DNA of 14,299 nucleotides, taken from NCBI GenBank assembly GCA_002428905.1, contig DIYD01000019.1:1-14299 (forward strand), given 5' to 3'. Numbering within the stretch: the stretch's first letter is position 1; each line of letters opens with the position of its first letter. The notes below the pieces were generated by a model. The model made no database searches. It was given only the letters and a program-made list of their open reading frames with translations, and had not been told where the DNA came from. The DNA comes from Bacteroidetes bacterium UBA6063 (GTDB taxonomy: Bacteria; Bacteroidota; Bacteroidia; NS11-12g; UBA9320). The position numbers and the translations under genes were made by a program. Shown piece by piece: positions 7,160 to 12,491 of the stretch.

Positions 7160-7708
7160 ATGACGCATCGATACCCATCCGAATTAGAGAACGAAGTAGG
7201 TCAGTCTCTTGAAGGCTTCCCTGAGTTAGCCGAAACGCATATACAATTCAAATGGGGAGCAATTGCACAGAAATCATTTATGCTCGCACAACCACTCGTG
7301 TCCACGCTACATCGGTCAAAACAGAAACGGGGATATCAGATCATTATGAAACAGCGGTTTTTTCTGAACAATCCAAATATTGAAAATGGACGGGTGCCTG
7401 AAGAAGTGATTGTAGGATGGTTGGCTCATGAATTAGGACACATCCTGGATTATAAAGATCGCTCGTCGTGGAATCTGATGTGGTTTGGTTTCAAGTATTT
7501 TTTCTTCAAGTCGTTTCTAAAAAAAGCCGAGATCACGGCAGATAAAAATGCCGTTGAACGAGGATTTATCAAGGAGATTGTGGCATCCAAGAAATTCGGT
7601 CGCGATCCCAATTACTTTCCGGCGGACTATATTCGGAAACTGAACACATACTACCCAAGTATTGCCGATGTGCTATCCTGGGTTAGGCACAGCAGTAAAC
7701 CTTCCTAA
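7160..7708 (+). CDS. Putative zinc metalloprotease with HELGH motif
   Basis: The 182-aa product carries WLAHELGHILDY, with the HExxH zinc-binding motif at residues 90-94. Thirty residues later comes AEITADKNAVERG (123-135), whose E124 is the likely third metal ligand, as in M48-type gluzincins (ExxAD). Between them lies an aromatic, hydrophobic stretch (about 103-120) that might contact a membrane, but no real transmembrane helix or signal peptide is present. It is therefore a soluble or peripheral minimal version of the fold and shorter than typical M48 proteases. The gene has 162 nt of DNA upstream and seems to be transcribed alone. Substrate and role are unknown; proteolytic activity is inferred only from the metal-site motifs. 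Confidence 0.78.
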   Translation: MTHRYPSELENEVGQSLEGFPELAETHIQFKWGAIAQKSFMLAQPLVSTLHRSKQKRGYQIIMKQRFFLNNPNIENGRVPEEVIVGWLAHELGHILDYKDRSSWNLMWFGFKYFFFKSFLKKAEITADKNAVERGFIKEIVASKKFGRDPNYFPADYIRKLNTYYPSIADVLSWVRHSSKPS

Positions 7709-7834
7709 CATTCATAATAGGCCATAAGACAATCCTGAAGACGACGGTAACTAATTCAGTAACGTCAGTAACTCATCACCCATTGAAATACAGATAGGTG
7801 CATTTCATATTCGAATACATCAATTCGAGTACAA

Positions 7835-9496
7835 ATGAAAAAATCATTCCTATTTATCGCTGTTGTTTGTTTGGCTTTTAGTCTCCAGGCCAGGACCCTG
7901 TTCGACCAACTGGTGGAATACAACCCCAATTGGTTAAAGTACACTGAAAAAGCACCACAGGGCAAGGCCCTACACTTTAAAACCGACGCTGAATACGTTC
8001 AGTATCATTTAACACGGGTACTGTATGTTTTGAAAACCAACCCAACCAAACACCTCAGTAAACCGCAATTAGAATCCCGCAAGAAGATGATTGGAATTCT
8101 AAAGGAGTATCGCAACAGAGGTCGATTCCCGATGAACGAGTTTCACGAAAATCGCACACCTGTGTTTATTGATCGTTGCAGCACGCATTGCGCTGTTGGG
8201 TATTTACTGAAGCGGTCTGGAAACCAGGACGTAGCCCTACGAATCTCAAAAAATCACAATTACGATTGGTTGATCAATATTAAAGATGAGGCTCTCCCGG
8301 GCTGGCAACGGTCATCCGGGTTGAGTCTGGAAGAACTGAAGTTGATTCAGGGGGCCTATGATTTCTATCGTCCAGATGCCTTCATAGCCAAAGACAAGTA
8401 CGATATTCCTCAGCAACCACGTGTGTTGCTGGCACATTTTGAACGTAAAGCTCAAGGAAGGTGGAGCGCTGATAAATACAAGAACATTTGGTGCTCTGGA
8501 GAGGGAGAAGAAGGCATATTGCACGGCAAATGGATCCAAAACTACTCGTCAAAACTACCGTGGATTGAAGGGTATTACAACAAAGGCAAACGAACCGGAC
8601 AATGGAAAGAGTACTATCAGGGAACCAAATTACTGTGTCGCACTGAGCATTGGCGCGAGGACAAGTTAAACGGTGTTCGAACACGGTATGATCGTGACGG
8701 ACGCATTATTGAAGAAATCCTGTTTCGCGATGGAAATGCTATTGTAAAGACCAACTACGATTTTGATCTACAAATGAAATACGTGCGAAAACCATTGGAA
8801 ACCGGAGAACTTTCCACCGAGGTGTTTACATTTTCAGGAGCACTATTGGGTAAAGGGTTAGAAGTCGTTGATAATCCGGATAACCTGGAATGGTTCCAGA
8901 ATATTGAGTTGACGGCGTTGAACTCGGCGGCCATCAAAGCCAGAGACGGTATGGCCATTCAGGGTAATGAAGCCCTTTTTCAGGCATCGGCACCGCACTT
9001 AGTGCAGTATAAACGAAAAGGAGATTGGGTGTTTTACACGTTAAGTTCAAACCCGCCTGGTATGACGAAAAGACAAGAGTTCCACTTGAATTTTCCGTTG
9101 TTGAGAACGAGCCTAAATGCTTTTTTCGATGTATACAGCGATAAGCTACTGCTCCATCCGTACAATCGAATTGAGGTGGTTTACCGAGAAGGGCAACCGA
9201 TTGCATTTACCGGATATCACAACTTTGGGGTGAAACGTTTGGTGGCGGATTACTATTGGCCTGAGAAAGTAGAGCACGACTTCGATGAGAAATTTCCGAC
9301 GATTAACATCCGGCCGGTTTATTTCTATGGATTTCCCCGACATCCCGTAGTACAGATTAAATATGTTGGTGAGATCAACGATAAAAACGAAAAGATTGGA
9401 AAATGGGCGCATTACGATCAACGCGGCTACTTGAGTCGGAAGGTAGAGTTTATTCGTCCAGAGCCTTATTTGGAGGGAGCTACAGCTTCGAAATAA
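7835..9496 (+). CDS. Secreted protein: conserved Cys/His N-domain plus MORN-like repeats
   Basis: The 553-aa protein starts with a signal peptide (MKKSFLFIAVVCLAFSLQA). Residues about 45-180 form a domain whose most distinctive part is RTPVFIDRCSTHCAVGYLL (107-125), followed by GLSLEELKLIQGAYDFY (162-178). I know this arrangement from uncharacterised Bacteroidota proteins. Residues about 226-300 hold MORN-like (YwqK-type) units, for example HGKWIQNY, GYYNKGKRTGQWKEYYQG and GVRTRYDRDGRI; a last unit, EKIGKWAHYDQRGYL, lies near the C terminus. The middle is unassigned. MORN-like repeats form beta-hairpin scaffolds, but no activity is implied. No T9SS sorting domain is seen, so the periplasm or outer-membrane face is likely. 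It is convergent with the binding-protein gene across a shared terminator. Confidence 0.85.
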   Translation: MKKSFLFIAVVCLAFSLQARTLFDQLVEYNPNWLKYTEKAPQGKALHFKTDAEYVQYHLTRVLYVLKTNPTKHLSKPQLESRKKMIGILKEYRNRGRFPMNEFHENRTPVFIDRCSTHCAVGYLLKRSGNQDVALRISKNHNYDWLINIKDEALPGWQRSSGLSLEELKLIQGAYDFYRPDAFIAKDKYDIPQQPRVLLAHFERKAQGRWSADKYKNIWCSGEGEEGILHGKWIQNYSSKLPWIEGYYNKGKRTGQWKEYYQGTKLLCRTEHWREDKLNGVRTRYDRDGRIIEEILFRDGNAIVKTNYDFDLQMKYVRKPLETGELSTEVFTFSGALLGKGLEVVDNPDNLEWFQNIELTALNSAAIKARDGMAIQGNEALFQASAPHLVQYKRKGDWVFYTLSSNPPGMTKRQEFHLNFPLLRTSLNAFFDVYSDKLLLHPYNRIEVVYREGQPIAFTGYHNFGVKRLVADYYWPEKVEHDFDEKFPTINIRPVYFYGFPRHPVVQIKYVGEINDKNEKIGKWAHYDQRGYLSRKVEFIRPEPYLEGATASK

Positions 9497-9546
9497 GAAC
9501 GTTTAGGATCTCTTACGCCTCGTTAGACGATTCAATGTAAAAATAA

Positions 9547-9576
9547 AAAAGGGCCATGGTTACCCATGACCCTTTT
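9547..9576. terminator. Bidirectional terminator between convergent genes
   Basis: The symmetric structure is AAAAGGG-C-CATGG, loop TTAC, CCATG-A-CCCTTTT: a 12-bp stem with a single C/A mismatch, A-rich on the left and T-rich on the right. Read from either strand it gives a GC-containing hairpin followed by T residues. It can therefore end both the rightward 553-aa gene (stop at 9496) and the leftward 613-aa gene (stop at 9593). Confidence 0.88.
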
Positions 9577-9592
9577 AATCATTGAACTTAAT

Positions 9593-11434
9593 TTACTTAA
9601 TCACAATACGTTTTGTATATGAGCCATATTCGGTTGCTACATTTAAGAAATATACACCAGAATTCCATTCAGACGTGTTAATCGATCTGGACATTACAGC
9701 CTCATTTAACGATTCAGACATGATGGTCTGTCCGTTAATATTTTTGATGGTATAGTTTAACACAACACCTTTCTTGGCTGCTAATTCTAAATGCACTTCG
9801 CTAGTGGCAGGATTTGGGTAAACATCGAACGTACTGAATACTTCCGTTTCTTTTACAGATGCTCGCCAACCTTTGCTAAAATACAGGTTGTCCAGGTATA
9901 CCACACTCGTACCTGTAGGTTGAGATGCTAGAATTATCTGAGCAATGTTTGAGGTATTTGTTAGGCCAGTGAAGTCAGAAAGTGGGATACGGTAATTGAT
10001 CCATTCTTCCATTTTTGGAGCGTCGAACACAAGTTCGTGTTCTGTGTCGTCGCCTCCACCGAAAGCCATATCAGCTCCGAAGTCTACCACCTTAATCTTA
10101 AATTGAGTCGAGTTAGGAGACCAGATGTCAAAGTTGATGTGATCCATTGAAGTTGCATCAATTAAATTAGATCCCACGGTTTCTATACCTGCAAAATCCA
10201 TAGATGAGTACTTTTTCGCATCGTTTCCATCAATCTTAACATCTTCCAAGGTAGCCATAGACCAGGGAGTTCTCCATGTGTCTACAGTAACATCCGTATA
10301 CACACCGCTGAATAACGAAATCACATTAGAAGCATCAAATGTAGGGTCTGCAGGACCTGCCATAGGTTCAGCAAGTAAGCTTCCCATACTGAAGAATAAA
10401 TTGTCTAAGTAAACAACGCTTGAACCCGAAGGTTGCGAAGCAAAGATGATCTGTGCAATATTTGATGTTGCCGTAAGACCAGTGAAGCTAGACAGTGGGA
10501 TGTGATAATTAATCCATTCCTCCTTGTTCGGAGCGTCGAACACAAGTTCGTGTTCTGTGTCGTCTCCACCTCCAAAGGCCTTGTCAGCGCCAAAGTCAAC
10601 CACTTTTATTTTAAATTGCGTCGAGTTGTGGGACCAAAAATCAAAGTTGATGTGATCCATTGAAGATGCATCGATTAAATTGGCACCCGTGGTTTCAATA
10701 CCTACGAAGTCCATTGCCGAATATTTCTTTACATCGTTTCCGTCTACCATAACATCTTCCAGGGTAGCATTAGACCAAGGAGTTCTCCACGTACTTACAG
10801 GTACATCGGTATACGCACCACTAAAAAGTGAAATCACATTACCCGCCAGGTATTTAGGATCAGCAGCTGCTGTCGTTGGTTCTGGAACCATTGGAGCTGC
10901 TGAGAATGTAATGTTGTCAAAGTAGCATACGTTATCCGTAGATCTGGCTAAGAAGTCAATGAATACTACAATCTGATCGTATTCGATTCCTTCACGTGAG
11001 GAGAAATCGAACGTCAATTCTTCCCACTCGTTGATTTTAGTATTGGCAACCTTAAGTTCACCAAGTGATCCACCACCAGCTTCTACGAGCTTAATTCCAA
11101 CATCACTAATTACGGGTTTGTACACCATAATCTTAATGGTAGAAGTCGATTTAGTCAAGGTGTACTTGCCAATGTCTTCCCCGTGTTTGGTCTCACAACC
11201 AGCCCAGGGTTGACCTCCGGCTCTGGTCGTAAACTTGGCAACCATAGCACTTGTGTTTGGTGCAGCACTACTGGGGTTGCTCACTACTTCTAAGCTTGGG
11301 TTATCATCATTTTCAAATGTGGTCCATGTCCAGGACGCACCGTGTCCTCCAGACTCGAAGTCTATAGGAGCGTTTTGCGCAAAGCCGAAACTTGCTATCA
11401 GGGTAAGTGCGCAAACTAGGATGTAATTTCTCAT
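9593..11434 (-). CDS. T9SS-secreted multi-module carbohydrate-binding protein
   Basis: The 613-aa protein has a signal peptide cleaved near FGFA-Q (residue 19). A jelly-roll-like module follows at about 22-180, opening with IDFESGG and ending with NVCYFDNITFSA. Two tandem modules lie at about 198-349 and 369-520, each running from NVISLFSG through TWRTPWS, FKIKVVDFGAD, GGGDDTEHE and VVYLDN. A type A T9SS sorting domain (534-613) starts at FDVYPNPA and ends TKRIVIK. I know the tandem modules as accessory carbohydrate-binding-like domains attached to GH16 enzymes and polysaccharide lyases of marine Bacteroidota. No catalytic domain is present, so the likely role is glycan binding at the cell surface. 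It is divergent from the Nudix-type regulator and near a glycoside hydrolase, which fits. The target glycan is unknown. Confidence 0.88.
   Translation of the reverse strand: MRNYILVCALTLIASFGFAQNAPIDFESGGHGASWTWTTFENDDNPSLEVVSNPSSAAPNTSAMVAKFTTRAGGQPWAGCETKHGEDIGKYTLTKSTSTIKIMVYKPVISDVGIKLVEAGGGSLGELKVANTKINEWEELTFDFSSREGIEYDQIVVFIDFLARSTDNVCYFDNITFSAAPMVPEPTTAAADPKYLAGNVISLFSGAYTDVPVSTWRTPWSNATLEDVMVDGNDVKKYSAMDFVGIETTGANLIDASSMDHINFDFWSHNSTQFKIKVVDFGADKAFGGGDDTEHELVFDAPNKEEWINYHIPLSSFTGLTATSNIAQIIFASQPSGSSVVYLDNLFFSMGSLLAEPMAGPADPTFDASNVISLFSGVYTDVTVDTWRTPWSMATLEDVKIDGNDAKKYSSMDFAGIETVGSNLIDATSMDHINFDIWSPNSTQFKIKVVDFGADMAFGGGDDTEHELVFDAPKMEEWINYRIPLSDFTGLTNTSNIAQIILASQPTGTSVVYLDNLYFSKGWRASVKETEVFSTFDVYPNPATSEVHLELAAKKGVVLNYTIKNINGQTIMSESLNEAVMSRSINTSEWNSGVYFLNVATEYGSYTKRIVIK
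9875..10330 (-). repeat. Tandem module copy 2 (C-terminal) in the binding protein
   Basis: It encodes residues about 369-520. By hand count about 127 of 151 residues (84%) match copy 1, and the two are offset by exactly 513 bp. DNA identity is uneven: a 35-nt block at 10017-10051 is identical to the block in copy 1. Confidence 0.9.
10388..10843 (-). repeat. Tandem module copy 1 (N-terminal) in the binding protein
   Basis: It encodes residues about 198-349. The identical 35-nt block lies at 10530-10564. The linkers before both copies are proline-rich (VPEPTTAAADP and AEPMAGPADP), so the duplicated unit is linker plus module, 171 codons long. Confidence 0.9.
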
Positions 11435-11456
11435 TTTCTTAACTATTTGTTGACCT

Positions 11457-11487
11457 CAAAGAAATGAAAAAAAACTTAAAGTACAAA
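11457..11487 (-). promoter_or_regulatory. Promoter of the binding-protein gene (-33 TTTG, -7 TTTCTTTG)
   Basis: On the minus strand, TTTG at 11487-11484 is followed after 19 nt by TTTCTTTG at 11464-11457, a one-mismatch TAnnTTTG. The spacing is that of Bacteroidota vegetative promoters. The leader to the ATG at 11434 would be about 20 nt. The -33 box lies inside the first 23-bp repeat, so a regulator bound there would cover it. Confidence 0.5.
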
Positions 11488-11543
11488 AAACTATAAGTAT
11501 AAAGTACAAAATACCATAAGTTTAAAGTACATGAGACCATAAG
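11475..11543. repeat. Three head-to-tail 23-bp repeats, probable operator array
   Basis: Copies run 11475-11497, 11498-11520 and 11521-11543 with no spacer. All share AAAGTAC at positions 4-10 and TAAG at the last four; copies 2 and 3 also share ACCATAAG. The array puts an AAGT core alternately 16 and 7 bp apart, so every second one is 23 bp away, close to two helical turns. It fills the space between the divergent promoters of the binding protein and the Nudix-type regulator. The strict period and the position point to a binding array for a regulator, most simply the one encoded next to it. Confidence 0.75.
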
Positions 11544-11547
11544 TCTC
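11533..11547. promoter_or_regulatory. Inverted repeat GAGAC-CATAA-GTCTC at the end of the array
   Basis: This perfect 5-bp dyad overlaps the end of the third 23-bp repeat and extends 4 nt past it, towards the regulator gene. It lies where the -33 region of the regulator promoter should be. The other two repeats do not have the matching left arm, so it is specific to copy 3. Confidence 0.35.
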
Positions 11548-11558
11548 GTTTATTTATA

Positions 11559-11566
11559 TATATTTG
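11559..11566 (+). promoter_or_regulatory. TAnnTTTG -7 element (TATATTTG) of the regulator gene
   Basis: A perfect -7 match ends 11 nt before the ATG at 11578. Its last G is the first base of a GTG that could otherwise serve as start. Since transcription should begin downstream of the element, the ATG at 11578 is the better start codon. Confidence 0.55.
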
Positions 11567-11577
11567 TGACCGGCGAA

Positions 11578-12303
11578 ATGAAAAAACCTAGTACCTATTT
11601 CTTTACCGAAGAGAGTTCTTCCCTTAATGAGTTCTTAAGCTTTGGACTCTCCCTCGACTGTGTCGTTTTTGGATATCATGAGGGAGAAGTTCAGGTTCTG
11701 CTTGTAGAACGCAGTGTGGAACCATATAAAGGCAGTTGGGCACTCGTGGGTGATTTGGTTCATCCCGAATCTGATTTAGCCAGCTCTGCGAATAGAATTC
11801 TGGAAAACCTTACGGGGCTGAGCGGAATATTCATGGAACAATTCCACACCTTCGATGCCGTAGACCGACATCCATTGGGTCGAGTTGTTACTGTAGGGTA
11901 CTACTCACTGGTACAATCAAAACACTATCATCCCGTTGCATCAGCGTGGGCTAAATCCACGCGGTGGTTCAGTATATCTGAACTCCCTGAATTGGCTTTT
12001 GACCATAAAGAAATCCTCGACAAGGGAATTCAGACATTAAAGCGACGAGTGCGATACAGACCGGTTGGGTTTGAATTGTTACCATCCAAATTCACATTAG
12101 GCCAATTGCAGTCGTTGTATGAAGCGCTATTGAGTGAGAAGTTTGATAAGCCTAATTTCAGAAAGAAAATTTTGCGAATGGATTTGGTAACGCCGTTAAA
12201 CGAATATCAGGAAAACGTCTCTCACAGGCCTGCAAAACTGTATGCATTCGATGAGCGTCGATATAATTTGCTAAGGAAAGAAGGGTTTGCGTTTGAATTG
12301 TAA
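11578..12303 (+). CDS. NrtR/AraR-type transcriptional regulator with degenerate Nudix domain
   Basis: From the ATG this is 241 aa; from a GTG at 11566 it would be 245. The first 135 or so residues form a Nudix-hydrolase fold (LDCVVFGYHEGEVQVLLVER, then GSWALVGDLV). The last 70 form the winged-helix domain typical of Nudix-related regulators (FTLGQLQSLYEALL, FDKPNFRKKIL, ending KLYAFDERRYNLLRKEGF). The Nudix box should read R-E-x-x-E-E-x-G but reads RILENLTGL, so the metal-binding glutamates are lost and the domain probably senses a ligand instead of hydrolysing one. NrtR relatives in Bacteroidota include AraR of arabinose utilisation. It is divergent from the binding-protein gene and upstream of the glycoside hydrolase. 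Family is firm; the ligand is unknown. Confidence 0.88.
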   Translation: MKKPSTYFFTEESSSLNEFLSFGLSLDCVVFGYHEGEVQVLLVERSVEPYKGSWALVGDLVHPESDLASSANRILENLTGLSGIFMEQFHTFDAVDRHPLGRVVTVGYYSLVQSKHYHPVASAWAKSTRWFSISELPELAFDHKEILDKGIQTLKRRVRYRPVGFELLPSKFTLGQLQSLYEALLSEKFDKPNFRKKILRMDLVTPLNEYQENVSHRPAKLYAFDERRYNLLRKEGFAFEL

Positions 12304-12440
12304 CATTCACCGCCACCGTACCTGTTTTCTTCTATGGCAAATCCGCCCCTATAAAGGGTAAAATAATACGAACTAAGCGTTAGGATTGAGTTGGAACGAG
12401 AAGCGTTTCAGGGAAATCTTAGATTTTTTTTGAGATATGG

Positions 12441-12461
12441 TAAAAAATACAAAAAGGTATA
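12441..12461 (+). promoter_or_regulatory. Degenerate fourth operator candidate before the hydrolase gene
   Basis: This 21-bp segment matches 11498-11518 (most of repeat copy 2) at 15 of 21 positions without gaps, including TACAAAA and the final ATA. It lies just upstream of a TATATTTT -7 candidate. Both sequences are AT-rich, so chance similarity is a real possibility. Confidence 0.25.
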
Positions 12462-12465
12462 TTTT
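12458..12465 (+). promoter_or_regulatory. -7 candidate (TATATTTT) for the glycoside hydrolase gene
   Basis: It differs from TAnnTTTG only in the last base and lies 26 nt before the ATG at 12492. The nearest TTTG upstream (12429-12432) is about 25 nt away, longer than the usual spacer. The 188-nt gap 12304-12491 shows no terminator I would defend. Confidence 0.35.
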
Positions 12466-12491
12466 CGTAGGCATTAACATTATATAACATC

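Noticed and set aside
7770..7830. Short repeats (CAGTAAC twice, ATTCGA twice) before the 553-aa gene
   Set aside because: The units are too short and irregularly spaced to separate from chance in AT-rich intergenic DNA.
8382..8684. 100-codon minus-strand open frame, with other minus-strand frames across 8312-9421
   Set aside because: They are antisense to the 553-aa secreted protein, whose signal peptide and repeats are convincing; none has a promoter or a known motif.
10024..10041. GAACAC / GTGTTC inverted repeat within the duplicated modules
   Set aside because: It lies in coding sequence for a conserved E-H-E-L-V-F stretch and is repeated only because the module is duplicated; no regulatory reading is justified.
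11566..11577. GTG start for the Nudix-type regulator, adding four residues
   Set aside because: The GTG overlaps the last base of a perfect -7 promoter element; the ATG at 11578 fits the leader lengths of the other genes. It is not fully excluded if transcription starts further upstream.
12340..12356. CCC-TATAAA-GGG after the regulator gene
   Set aside because: The 3-bp GC stem with no following T-run is too weak to call a terminator.
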